A DNA stretch of 64,000 bases from Propionibacteriaceae bacterium UBA6238 (GTDB taxonomy: Bacteria; Actinomycetota; Actinomycetes; Propionibacteriales; Propionibacteriaceae): assembly GCA_002441465.1 (NCBI GenBank), contig DJWE01000003.1, forward strand, positions 11,507 through 75,506, in the 5' to 3' direction. Under the pieces are notes generated by a model. That model searched no databases and was not told the origin of the DNA. It saw nothing but the letters and a program-made list of their open reading frames with translations. A program made the translations under genes and the position numbers. Shown here one piece after another: positions 24,915 through 33,594 of this stretch (the stretch's first letter is position 1; each line of letters begins with the position of its first letter).

Positions 24915-26774
24915 GTGGAGAACGCCTTCTTCGTGGTGGTGCTGGTCGTCGCCATCCTCGCCGGCACCGTCCTTGCCCGCCGGTTGGGGTTCCCCGCGCC
25001 TCTGCTGCTGATCGTCACCGGCGTCGCGGCCAGCTTCCTCCCCGGCGTGCCCGAGGTGCACCTGGAGCCGGAGGTCGTGCTGCTCGGCCTGCTGCCGCCG
25101 CTGCTCTACGCCACCGCCGTGCAGACCTCGCTGGTGGACTTCGCCGCCAACAAGCAACCCATCCTGCTGCTCTCGATCGGCTTGGTGGTGTTCACCACCG
25201 CCGGCGTCGGCCTCGTGGTGCACACCCTGCTCCCTGACGTGGGCTGGGCCGCGGCCTTCGCGATCGGCGCGGTGGTCGCACCACCGGACGCCGTGTCCGC
25301 CACTGCGGTGGCGCGCCGGATCGGGCTGCCGCGCACGGTGGTCACGATCCTGGAGGGCGAGTCGCTGCTGAACGACGCCACCGCGCTGGTCTCGCTCCGG
25401 ACGGCGATCGCCGCGATCGGCGCGGGGGTGACCGCGTGGCAGATCGCGGGCGACTTCCTGCTCGCCGCGCTCGGAGGTGCTGCTGTCGGATTCGTGCTGT
25501 TCCGGGTGGTGGCGTGGTTCCGTCCGCGGATCACCGATCCGATTCTGGATACTGCCGTCTCCTTCGTGGTGCCGTTCGCGGCGTATCTCGCCGCGGAGGA
25601 GATCCACGCCTCCGGCGTGCTGGCCGTGGTGGTCGCCGGGCTACTGCTCGGCCACAAGGCCCCGCTGCTGCAGACGGCGAAGTCGCGGATCACCGAGCGG
25701 ACGAATTGGAAGACGATCGCCTTCCTGCTGGAGAACCTGGTCTTCTTGCTGATCGGCCTCCAGGCGAAATGGATCGTCGGCGACGTGGTTCGCTCGGGCG
25801 TTCCCGTGGCGCTCGTGGTGGGGGTGTGCCTGGCGACGCTCGGCGCGGTGATCCTCCTGCGGCTGGTCTGGGTGTTCCCGGCCCGTTATCTCCTGATCCG
25901 GCCCGGCCCCGAGCCGGCGACCGGGCGCCGGCCTCCGGCAGCCAACACGTTCATCCTCGGCTGGGCGGGCATGCGGGGTGTGGTGACCTTGGCCGCGGCC
26001 TTCGTGATTCCGCCGGCGACGCCTTACCGCGAGGTGCTGCTGCTCGCCGCGTTCACGGTCGTGGCCGGCACCTTGTTCATTCAAGGGCTCTCGCTGCCCT
26101 GGCTGGCCAGCCGGCTGCACGTCCGTCCTCCCGACCCGATGGAGGATGCGCTCGCACGGGCCACCTTGCTCCAGCAGGCGTCGAAAGCGGCCGAGGAGCG
26201 TCTCTCCGAACTGGAGTTCGAGGATCCCCATGGCGTGGTGGACCTGATCAAGCAGCGCAGCGAACAGCGCAACTTCGCCGCCTGGGAGCGCCTCGGGACA
26301 GCCGACGACCACGAGACGCCCAGCGAGCTGTACGCCCGGATCCGCACCGACATGATCACCGCGGAGCGGGAGCGCGTCCTGCAGGTGCGCGCCAGCGGCC
26401 AGATCTCCTCGGACGTGGTCGCGGAGGTGCTCGCGATGCTCGACCTCGAGGAGTCGATGATCGACGACACCCAGCCGGAACGAATCGATCCGTCAGGGCC
26501 CGTGCGGCACCAGACCGGGGACAGCTGCGCCGATCTCGAGCGCTATCCGGTCGTGGCGATCGAGGGCGTCCGGGCCTGTCAGCACTGCCTGGACGAGGGC
26601 CTGCGGTGGGTGGCCCTGCGCCAGTGCCTGGAATGCGGTCACATCGGCTGCTGCGACTCCTCACCCGGACGCCACGCCACCGTGCACTTCCGCGAGACCA
26701 CGCACCCGGTGATGCAGTCCGCCCAGTCCGACGAGGACTGGCGCTGGTGCTACGTGCATCACACCACCGGGTGA
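24915..26774 (+). CDS. CPA1 Na+/H+ antiporter with C-terminal UBP zinc finger
   Basis: 619 residues. About the first 420 form a twelve-helix CPA1 (NhaP/YjcE-like) sodium/proton antiporter with the ion-site segment VVAPPDAVSA and GESLLNDATALV. A soluble helical stretch follows (about 420-530). The C-terminus (about 535-619) is a UBP-type zinc finger: SCADL, CQHCLDEG, ALRQCLECGHIGCCDSSPGRHA, HPVMQS, with the expected Cys/His ligands. Such antiporter-ZnF fusions exist in actinobacteria; what the finger binds is not known. GTG start. A second CPA1 antiporter without the finger is encoded about 28 kb downstream. Confidence 0.92.
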   Translation: MENAFFVVVLVVAILAGTVLARRLGFPAPLLLIVTGVAASFLPGVPEVHLEPEVVLLGLLPPLLYATAVQTSLVDFAANKQPILLLSIGLVVFTTAGVGLVVHTLLPDVGWAAAFAIGAVVAPPDAVSATAVARRIGLPRTVVTILEGESLLNDATALVSLRTAIAAIGAGVTAWQIAGDFLLAALGGAAVGFVLFRVVAWFRPRITDPILDTAVSFVVPFAAYLAAEEIHASGVLAVVVAGLLLGHKAPLLQTAKSRITERTNWKTIAFLLENLVFLLIGLQAKWIVGDVVRSGVPVALVVGVCLATLGAVILLRLVWVFPARYLLIRPGPEPATGRRPPAANTFILGWAGMRGVVTLAAAFVIPPATPYREVLLLAAFTVVAGTLFIQGLSLPWLASRLHVRPPDPMEDALARATLLQQASKAAEERLSELEFEDPHGVVDLIKQRSEQRNFAAWERLGTADDHETPSELYARIRTDMITAERERVLQVRASGQISSDVVAEVLAMLDLEESMIDDTQPERIDPSGPVRHQTGDSCADLERYPVVAIEGVRACQHCLDEGLRWVALRQCLECGHIGCCDSSPGRHATVHFRETTHPVMQSAQSDEDWRWCYVHHTTG

Positions 26775-26847
26775 CGCCGTGGCCGCGTCGGTTCCCCGGA
26801 GGTTCGCCGGGCAGTAACCTGCCGGAAAGCCTTCTGGGGGTGGCCGA

Positions 26848-29376
26848 ATGACCAGTGAAGTGATCGCCGATCCGCTCGACCGGACTCGTTTCCCCATCGA
26901 CCCGTGGAGCCTGCGGGAGACGCGCTACGAGGCCGCGGACCTGGGCCGCACCGAGACGCTGTTCTCGGTGGCGAACGGCTATCTCGGCCTACGCGGAAAC
27001 GTCGAGGAGGGCCGGGACGCCTACGCGCACGGCACCTTCATCAACGGCTTCCACGAGATCTGGCCGATCCACCATGCCGAGGACGCGTTCGGTTTCGCCA
27101 AGATCGGCCAGACCATCGTGAACGCTCCGGACGCGAAGATCATGCGCCTCTACATCGACGACGAACCGCTCCTGCTGTCGGTGGCCGACCTGCAGCGCTA
27201 CGAGCGGGTCTTGTCGTTCCGTGACGGCGTGCTGATCCGCGAGCTGGTCTGGCGCACGCCCTCGGGCAAGCATGTCCAGCTGCGCTCGCGCCGGATGGTG
27301 TCCCTGGCCGAGCGGCACCTGGCGGTGATGGACTACGAGATCACCCTGCTCGACGCCGACGCTCCGGTGGTGATCAGCTGCGAGATCCTGAACCGGCAGG
27401 ACGGCCAGGACGAGTTCCACGTCAATGGCGAGGCGATGGGCTCCGGCTTCGACCCCCGCCGCGCCGCCCAGCTCTCCGGTCGCGTCCTCGAGCCGCTGCT
27501 GAAGTGGGAGGGCGATGGACGCTCGGTGCTCGGCTACCGCGTGGCCGCGTCCGGGATGACGCTGGCCGTCGCGGCCGACCACGCCATCCAGACCACCGAC
27601 GAGTACGAGATTCGTACCCAGATCGACGATGACGTGGCCAAGCAGGTCTTCCGGGTTCAGGGCACGATGGGCACCACCACCCGGATCACCAAGGTGGTCA
27701 GCTACCACACCTCCCGCGTGGTTCCGCCGCTGGAGCTGGTCGATCGGTGCCGGCGCACCCTTGACCGTGCGCGGGAGAACGGCCACCCGGCGATCTTCGC
27801 AGCCCAGCGCGCCTGGCTGGACGAGTTCTGGGAGCGCAGCGACGTGGTCATCGAGGGCCAGCCGGCGTTGCAGCAGGCCGTCCGCTGGAACCTGTTCCAG
27901 CTGATCCAGTCGGCCGCGCGGGCCGAGGGCACCGGCATCCCCGCGAAGGGCATGACGGGTTCGGGCTACGACGGTCACTACTTCTGGGACACCGAGATCT
28001 ACGTGCTCCCGTTCCTGACCTACACCTCGCCGGGCTACGCGCGGAACTCGCTGCGGTTCCGGTACACGATGCTGGACGCCGCCCGCCGCCGGGCGCAGGA
28101 CGTGAACCAGTCCGGCGCGTTGTATCCGTGGCGCACGATCAACGGGGAGGAGGCCTCGGCCTACTACGCGGCGGGCACCGCGCAGTACCACATCGATGCC
28201 GACATCTCGCATGCGCTGTCGCAGTACGTAGCGGCCTCCGGCGACCGCGACTTCCTGGCCAGGGAGGGCATCGACGTCCTCGTCGAGACCGCGCGATTGT
28301 GGGCCGACCTGGGCTTTTGGCGCCGCACGGACGGGGATTCCGGCGCGAACCTGTTCCACATCCACGGCGTCACCGGCCCGGACGAGTACACCGCGGTGGT
28401 CAACGACAACATGTTCACCAACGTGATGGCTCGCGCAAACCTGCGCGCCGCCGTCCGGAGCCTGCGTTGGCTGGCCGAGCACGACGCGGACGCCTACGCT
28501 CGCGCGCTGATCCGGTTGTCGCTGTCCGAGGGAGAGATCGAGGAGTTCGCCCGCGCGGCGGAGTCGATGCACGTCCCGTTCGACGAGGGGCTGGGCATCC
28601 ACCCGCAGGACGCCGACTTCTTGTCCAAGGAGTTGTGGGACCTGCCGAACACGCCGCCGGACAAGCGCCCGCTGCTGCTGCACTACCACCCGCTGGTGAT
28701 CTACCGGCACCAGGTGCTGAAGCAGGCCGACGTGGTGCTGGCGCTCTATCTGCAAGGCGATGAGTTCACCCTCGAGCAGAAGCGGGCGGACTTCGACTAC
28801 TACGATCCGCTCACCACGGGCGACTCCACGCTGTCCGCGGTGGTTCAGTCGATCATCGCCGCGGAGGTGGGCTACGCGGAGTTGGCCGAGCGCTACTTCA
28901 ACACCGCGCTGTGGGTCGACCTCGCCGACCTGCACCACAACACCGACGCGGGCGTGCACGTCGCCTCGCTCGGCGGGCTGTGGCAGGCGCTGGTGGCCGG
29001 TTTCGGCGGACTGCGCGACTACCTGTCGGTGTGGTCGTTCGACCCGCGCCTGCCCGCGGGCTGGTCCTCGCTCACTTTCCCGCTCACCTTGCAGGGCAAT
29101 CGGCTGCGGGTGAAGGTGGAGCACGCCCAGGTCACCTTCGCCCTTGAAACCGGGACCGAGCCGTCCCTTTCCCTGGTCGTACAGGGACGCGAGGTCGTGG
29201 TCACCCGGGGCACGTCCTTGGTGGTGCCGCTGGAGCCGCCGCCGCTGCTGCTCGGGCGGCCCTCCGTCCGCGACATCGTCGGCGCCGTGCGCGAGGACGG
29301 CTCGGTGATGCAGGCGACCGTCCCCGCCCATCCGATCATGACGGACGCGGACGGGAGCGTCGGGCTGCTGCCCTGA
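26848..29376 (+). CDS. Glycoside hydrolase family 65 (disaccharide phosphorylase or hydrolase)
   Basis: 842 residues. GH65 layout: N-terminal beta-sandwich, (alpha/alpha)6 barrel, C-terminal beta domain. The general acid is the Glu of GVTGPDEYT (about residue 513), and phosphate-site segments are HYHPLVIYRHQVLKQADVVL. The family contains maltose, trehalose, kojibiose and nigerose phosphorylases and some hydrolases; sequence alone does not settle which. No beta-phosphoglucomutase is adjacent, although it usually accompanies the phosphorylases. Starts at ATG after GGGGGTGG. Confidence 0.92.
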   Translation: MTSEVIADPLDRTRFPIDPWSLRETRYEAADLGRTETLFSVANGYLGLRGNVEEGRDAYAHGTFINGFHEIWPIHHAEDAFGFAKIGQTIVNAPDAKIMRLYIDDEPLLLSVADLQRYERVLSFRDGVLIRELVWRTPSGKHVQLRSRRMVSLAERHLAVMDYEITLLDADAPVVISCEILNRQDGQDEFHVNGEAMGSGFDPRRAAQLSGRVLEPLLKWEGDGRSVLGYRVAASGMTLAVAADHAIQTTDEYEIRTQIDDDVAKQVFRVQGTMGTTTRITKVVSYHTSRVVPPLELVDRCRRTLDRARENGHPAIFAAQRAWLDEFWERSDVVIEGQPALQQAVRWNLFQLIQSAARAEGTGIPAKGMTGSGYDGHYFWDTEIYVLPFLTYTSPGYARNSLRFRYTMLDAARRRAQDVNQSGALYPWRTINGEEASAYYAAGTAQYHIDADISHALSQYVAASGDRDFLAREGIDVLVETARLWADLGFWRRTDGDSGANLFHIHGVTGPDEYTAVVNDNMFTNVMARANLRAAVRSLRWLAEHDADAYARALIRLSLSEGEIEEFARAAESMHVPFDEGLGIHPQDADFLSKELWDLPNTPPDKRPLLLHYHPLVIYRHQVLKQADVVLALYLQGDEFTLEQKRADFDYYDPLTTGDSTLSAVVQSIIAAEVGYAELAERYFNTALWVDLADLHHNTDAGVHVASLGGLWQALVAGFGGLRDYLSVWSFDPRLPAGWSSLTFPLTLQGNRLRVKVEHAQVTFALETGTEPSLSLVVQGREVVVTRGTSLVVPLEPPPLLLGRPSVRDIVGAVREDGSVMQATVPAHPIMTDADGSVGLLP

Positions 29377-29433
29377 GCCCGGCCGACGCCGGACCTCCGA
29401 GAGAGCCCGCTCCGGGCGTGTCAGACTGACGCC

Positions 29434-29853
29434 GTGGATCCCCGGTTCCGATTCAGCTCCGACCTCGCCGACATTGACCGAGCGCAGGTGCACGCCTGGT
29501 TGAGCGAGCAGTCGTACTGGGCGCAAGGACGTCCTCGGGAGCTCCAGGAGCAGGCCATCGACGGTTCGGCGAATTTCGCGGTGATCGACACCGGGACGTC
29601 TCGTCAGGTCGCCCACGCCCGCGTCGTCACCGACCGGGCCACCTTCGCGTGGTTGTGCGACGTGTTCGTCGATCCGGCCGTCCGAGGGCTCGGCGTGGGG
29701 GTCGGGCTGATCACCGGCGTGGTGGCCGCGATCGATTCCTGGGGCTTGCGCCGCACCGTCTTGTGCACCCGCGACGCTCACGGCCTCTACGCCCGGTTCG
29801 GTTTCGAGGCGCTCAACGGCTCGCCGCGCTGGATGGTCCGCGGCGCGCCGTAG
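29434..29853 (+). CDS. GNAT family N-acetyltransferase
   Basis: 139 residues, single GNAT domain. The acetyl-CoA loop is VFVDPAVRGLGVGVGLITG (R/Q-x-x-G-x-G/A form RGLGVG), and the C-terminus LYARFGFEALNGSPRWM is typical of small GNATs of this group. GTG start. Follows the GH65 gene by 57 bases and is convergent with the GH13 gene. Acceptor unknown. Confidence 0.85.
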   Translation: MDPRFRFSSDLADIDRAQVHAWLSEQSYWAQGRPRELQEQAIDGSANFAVIDTGTSRQVAHARVVTDRATFAWLCDVFVDPAVRGLGVGVGLITGVVAAIDSWGLRRTVLCTRDAHGLYARFGFEALNGSPRWMVRGAP

Positions 29854-29899
29854 CCCGTCGCGGAGGCGTCCCGGGAATCGCGGCGGCGGCCCGTCCCGC

Positions 29900-31132
29900 T
29901 CAGCCCAGAACCCAGGCGTGCGGCCCCACGCGGAGGGGCCCGTTCACGCCGGGCAGGTCGACCGGCTCGTCGGCGGCGTTCAGGCCGAGGGTGAGCCGCT
30001 GCGCGCCGCCGTCGAGGTCGATGGCAATGGCGTCACTCGTGACCGCGCCCACCGACATCCCCGCCCAGGCCAGCCACGGATGGGTGCGGCGCAGGTGGAT
30101 CAGCCGGCGCTCCAGCTCGTAGGTCTGCCGGCCGAACTCCGCCAGCCCGGAGGGGTCCTCGGGGAAAGCCGGACGCACCGCGTCGTCCCCACCCGGGCCG
30201 TCGGTCTTCTCGCCGGTGAACCCCTGCTCGTCGCCGGCGTAGATCGAGGGCACCCCCGGCAACAACAGGAGCAGGGCGTGCGCCAGCGGCAGGTCTCGCG
30301 GATCGGTGAGCTTGGTCGCGATCCGGGTCGTGTCGTGGTTGCCGATGAAGTTCAGCGGACGGAACCGTCCGGCGAACTGGGCGTGCCTGCCCAGCGTCCA
30401 GGCGAGTTCGTGGAAGTTGCGATCGTTCAGCGAGCTCCAGACCGCCTTCCACAGCTCGTACTCGGTGAGGGAGTCGACGCCGGAGCGAGCGACGAAGTCG
30501 GGGTAGTCGCCGTGGATCACCTCGCCGAGGATCCAGGCGTCGGCGTGGGCTGCGCGCACGCGCGCGACGATCGGACGCCAGGCGTCCGGCCCCGGCGCGT
30601 AGGCCGCGTCGAGCCGCCAGCCGTCGATCCCCAGGTCGAGCCAGTGGTTCATCACGTCCACGACGTAGTCCTGCACGGCGGGATGGTCCAGGTTCAGCTC
30701 GACCAGGTCGAGGTTGCCCTCGAAGCCGCGCGGGTACTCGCCCACCCAGCGGATCCAGCTGCCCGCCTCGGACCGCGGGCCGCCGTCCAGTGCGCGGCGG
30801 ACGATCTCGTGTTCGTGCGAGACGTGGTTGAACACGCCGTCCAGCAGAACCCGGATGCCCCGCCGCTTCGCTTGGCCGACCAGCTCGGCGAAGTCGGCCG
30901 AGTCGCCCAGGCGCGGGTCGATCCGGTAGTGGTCGAGCGTGTCGTAGCCGTGCGTGCGGGACGCGAAGACCGGCCCCAGCAGCAGCCCGTTGGCGCCGAG
31001 TTCGATCACGTAGTCGAGCCAGTTGGTGAGCCGCCACAGCCGATGCTCGACGTGGTCGATCGCCTCGCGCTCGGCGCCGACGAACCCCAGCGGGTAGCAG
31101 TGCCACCAGATCGTGCCGTCCGTCCAACTCAT
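29900..31132 (-). CDS. GH13 alpha-amylase family protein
   Basis: 410 residues, short GH13 barrel acting on alpha-glucosidic bonds. Visible catalytic regions: GVFNHVS (region I), DGWRLDAAY with the nucleophile Asp (II), WILGEVIHGDY with the acid Glu (III) and FIGNHDTTRI with the third Asp (IV). No signal peptide, so it probably works on maltodextrins in the cytosol. It is divergent from a TetR gene across about 60 bases containing an inverted repeat. Confidence 0.9.
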   Translation of the reverse strand: MSWTDGTIWWHCYPLGFVGAEREAIDHVEHRLWRLTNWLDYVIELGANGLLLGPVFASRTHGYDTLDHYRIDPRLGDSADFAELVGQAKRRGIRVLLDGVFNHVSHEHEIVRRALDGGPRSEAGSWIRWVGEYPRGFEGNLDLVELNLDHPAVQDYVVDVMNHWLDLGIDGWRLDAAYAPGPDAWRPIVARVRAAHADAWILGEVIHGDYPDFVARSGVDSLTEYELWKAVWSSLNDRNFHELAWTLGRHAQFAGRFRPLNFIGNHDTTRIATKLTDPRDLPLAHALLLLLPGVPSIYAGDEQGFTGEKTDGPGGDDAVRPAFPEDPSGLAEFGRQTYELERRLIHLRRTHPWLAWAGMSVGAVTSDAIAIDLDGGAQRLTLGLNAADEPVDLPGVNGPLRVGPHAWVLG

Positions 31133-31164
31133 CCCGGCCTCCTAAGTGAGTGATCCTCAATACA

Positions 31165-31187
31165 GTTACTGACTGTAACTCAGTAAC
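31165..31187. promoter_or_regulatory. Inverted repeat, putative TetR operator
   Basis: GTTACTGA-CTGTAAC-TCAGTAAC (8-bp perfect arms) between the divergent GH13 and TetR genes. A nested AGTTAC/GTAACT pair overlaps it. It probably binds the TetR protein encoded next to it. Confidence 0.7.
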
Positions 31188-31191
31188 GGCT

Positions 31192-31830
31192 ATGCTGTCC
31201 ACCATGAGATCCCAGGATCGACACGCGCGACAACGGCTGAGCCCTCAGGCGCGCACCGATGCGATCCTCGCCGCGGCCACCTCTGCCTTCACCGCCGCTA
31301 CCTACGACCAGGTCTCGGTGAGCGCCATCGCGGCCGCTGCCGCGGCGTCCGAAGCCCTGGTCTACCGGTACTTCGAGAACAAGCCCGGCCTCTACACGGC
31401 CGTGGTCCGGCTCCAGTTCGAGCGGCTCGCCGCCCGCCAGGAGGAGGTGGTGGCGCGCCTGGACCCCAACACATCCTCCCGCGACCTGGTTCGGCTCACC
31501 ATCGAGGCCGTGCTCGATCATGTGAAGACCCTTCGCGCAGCCTGGGCGTCGCCGTTCTTCACCGGCGCCTACGAGCCGGCAGCCGTGCAGGACCTGCGCC
31601 GGCAGTACCGCCGGGACTTCGCCGCCGGCCTCGCCGAGCGCCTGGACAACCCCGACTACCGGCGGGCGCAGCTCGCGATCGTCGGCTTCCTCGGCTACCT
31701 CGGCGCCGCCGCGCAGCAGTGGGTGGACGACGGCTGCCCCGCCGCCGATCGCGGCCCGCTCGTCGAGGCGGCCCTCGGAGCGCTCCAGGGCGCTCTCGGC
31801 GACTGGGGCTCGCTGCGTCCGCCCACCTGA
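31192..31830 (+). CDS. TetR/AcrR family transcriptional regulator
   Basis: 212 residues. N-terminal helix-turn-helix (RTDAILAAATSAFTAATYD, then SEALVYRYFENKPGLYTAVV). I start at ATG 31192 (MLSTMRSQD); ATG 31204 is equally possible, and the GTG at 31150 is unlikely because the operator-like inverted repeat would fall inside the gene. Divergent from a GH13 amylase, which it may control. Confidence 0.85.
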   Translation: MLSTMRSQDRHARQRLSPQARTDAILAAATSAFTAATYDQVSVSAIAAAAAASEALVYRYFENKPGLYTAVVRLQFERLAARQEEVVARLDPNTSSRDLVRLTIEAVLDHVKTLRAAWASPFFTGAYEPAAVQDLRRQYRRDFAAGLAERLDNPDYRRAQLAIVGFLGYLGAAAQQWVDDGCPAADRGPLVEAALGALQGALGDWGSLRPPT

Positions 31831-31895
31831 GCAGCTACCGGAAGACACTCCCGGGCCACGGGCCACCGGTCGCGACGACCGTCTAGCCTGCAGAC

Positions 31896-32714
31896 ATGAC
31901 CTTCTCGATCGTGGCCACGGACGGGACCAGCTGGGGCGTAGCCGTGGCGTCGAAGTTCCTCGCAGTGGGCTCCGCCGTTCCCGCTGCCATCGCCGGCATC
32001 GGTGCGATCGCCACCCAGGCGGACGCGAACGTCGCCTACAAGCCCGAAGGGCTCGCGCTGCTCGATGCCGGGCTGAGCGCAGCGGAGACACTCGCCGCCC
32101 TGCTCGCCGAGGACGAGGGCCGTGACCACCGCCAGGTCGGCATCGTGGACGCATCCGGCACCGCCGCCTCCCACACCGGCTCGGCCTGCTTCGACTGGGC
32201 CGGCGGACGCACCGGCGACGGCTACGCCATCCAGGGCAACATCCTCCTCGGCGAGCAGGTAGTGGCGGCCGTCGAGAGCACATGGCTGGCCGGCGACCCG
32301 GCGTCCCCGCTGGCGCACCGCCTGCTGACCGCTCTCGCCGCGGGCGATGCGGCCGGCGGCGACAAGCGAGGCCGGCAGTCGGCCGCGCTGCTGGTCGTCC
32401 GCGACGGCGCCGGCTACGGCGGGCGCGATGACGTCGCGGTCGACCTGCGCGTAGACGACCATCCGGCGCCGATCTCCGAACTGGCCCGACTGCTCGACCT
32501 GAACGACCTCTACCTGACCGCCTCCACCGAGGCCGAGAAGGTGTCCGTCACGCCGGAGTTGGCCGCTGAGCTCCAGCGGCTCGTCGAACGCGCCGGGCAT
32601 CCGGACCTCGCCGCGTGGGTGGGCACCGAGAACTACGAGATGCGAGTGGCCCCCGACGGCGCCTGGATCGACGCGAAGGTGCTGGCGATCCTGCGCGACG
32701 GAACCGTGCGGTGA
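31896..32714 (+). CDS. DUF1028 family protein
   Basis: 272 residues. The N-terminal 200 or so form the DUF1028 domain, an Ntn-hydrolase-like fold (MTFSIVATDGTSWGVAVASKF, GAIATQADANVAYKPEGLALLDAG, ASHTGSACFDWAGGRTGDGYAIQGNIL as landmarks TFSIVATD and AIQGNILLG). A short C-terminal helical segment follows. The biochemical role of the family is not established; some members occur with catabolic genes. Tail-to-tail with DUF4386. Confidence 0.85.
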   Translation: MTFSIVATDGTSWGVAVASKFLAVGSAVPAAIAGIGAIATQADANVAYKPEGLALLDAGLSAAETLAALLAEDEGRDHRQVGIVDASGTAASHTGSACFDWAGGRTGDGYAIQGNILLGEQVVAAVESTWLAGDPASPLAHRLLTALAAGDAAGGDKRGRQSAALLVVRDGAGYGGRDDVAVDLRVDDHPAPISELARLLDLNDLYLTASTEAEKVSVTPELAAELQRLVERAGHPDLAAWVGTENYEMRVAPDGAWIDAKVLAILRDGTVR

Positions 32715-32732
32715 GCCACGGCCGGCGCCTCG

Positions 32733-33479
32733 TCACACGGCGGGCTGCGCACGGCGCACCCGGGCGCGCAGCACCAGCCAGACGGTGAAGGCGAACTCGC
32801 CGACGACGGACGGGATCATCACCATCACCAGAAAGCCGTCGGACCAGGCCTCGTAGTCGGCCAGCGCCAGGTGGGCGACGGTGTCGATGACGTAGGCGGC
32901 GCCGGCGATCATCAGGATGGCCGCCAGCCAGACCGGGCCTGCTGAACGACGCAGCAGGACCCCGACCACCAACAGGTGCACTCCGAAGGCGGCCAGGCCG
33001 ATGACCCAGGTCAGGTCGAAGGCCTGCAGGGCCAGCAGGACGGCGTCCGGGTGGGAGTCGCCGAAGGCGTCGGGGTGGTTGGTCAGCCACAAGGCGACGT
33101 ACAGCCCGGACAGCGCGGCCCCCAGGATCACGGCGTAGGCGAGCCGCATCCAGGCGGCCAGCAGCGACAGATCGGCGCCGACCGGACGAAACACGACGTG
33201 GAGTGCCCAGGCCACGGCGACGTCGGCGACCATGATGATCACGAAGGCGATGGCCCCGAGGCGGAAGGACTGCTCCTGCTCGGCCAGCGCCCGGGCGGTG
33301 CCGACGGCGTCGCCAGGGTCGAGGACTGACCCCAAGGCCATGAAGTTCGCGAAGATCGCGAGCACGAAGATCGCCAGGTAGCCGATCGCGGCAAGGCCGG
33401 CCGCCCGCTGTTCGGTCGTGCGCCCGTTGCCGGTGCGGGGAGCGTCCGCCCCGGTCGTGGAGGTGGCGATGGTGGTCAT
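32733..33479 (-). CDS. DUF4386 membrane protein
   Basis: 248 residues with about six membrane helices; matches DUF4386 (QRAAGLAAIGYLAIFVLAIF, ILGAALSGLYVALW, FGVHLLVVGVLLRRS). Function unknown. AGGAGA lies upstream of the ATG. It is divergent from a TetR regulator, with two operator-like elements in the gap; actinobacterial DUF4386 genes are often paired with regulators in this way. Confidence 0.83.
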   Translation of the reverse strand: MTTIATSTTGADAPRTGNGRTTEQRAAGLAAIGYLAIFVLAIFANFMALGSVLDPGDAVGTARALAEQEQSFRLGAIAFVIIMVADVAVAWALHVVFRPVGADLSLLAAWMRLAYAVILGAALSGLYVALWLTNHPDAFGDSHPDAVLLALQAFDLTWVIGLAAFGVHLLVVGVLLRRSAGPVWLAAILMIAGAAYVIDTVAHLALADYEAWSDGFLVMVMIPSVVGEFAFTVWLVLRARVRRAQPAV

Positions 33480-33512
33480 CCGGGTTCTCCTGTCGGTGGG
33501 TGTGTCACCATG

Positions 33513-33565
33513 AAAACTTACGACGTATGGAATGATCTCGATGCTAGAAGTACGGTGTAAGTTTT
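33513..33565. promoter_or_regulatory. Paired inverted operator-like elements
   Basis: AAAACTTACGACGTA (33513-33527) and, inverted, TACGGTGTAAGTTTT (33551-33565) agree in 13 of 15 positions. Each also contains a small palindrome TAC-N3-GTA (33519-33527 and 33551-33559). One element lies toward each of the divergent genes, as expected for a shared TetR control site. Confidence 0.65.
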
Positions 33566-33594
33566 GTCAAGAAGAGAGCTCGGAGGAACGACAC

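Noticed and set aside
26989..29781. 930-residue minus-strand open frame
   Set aside because: Antisense to the GH65 gene and crossing into the GNAT gene; low-complexity composition typical of shadow frames.
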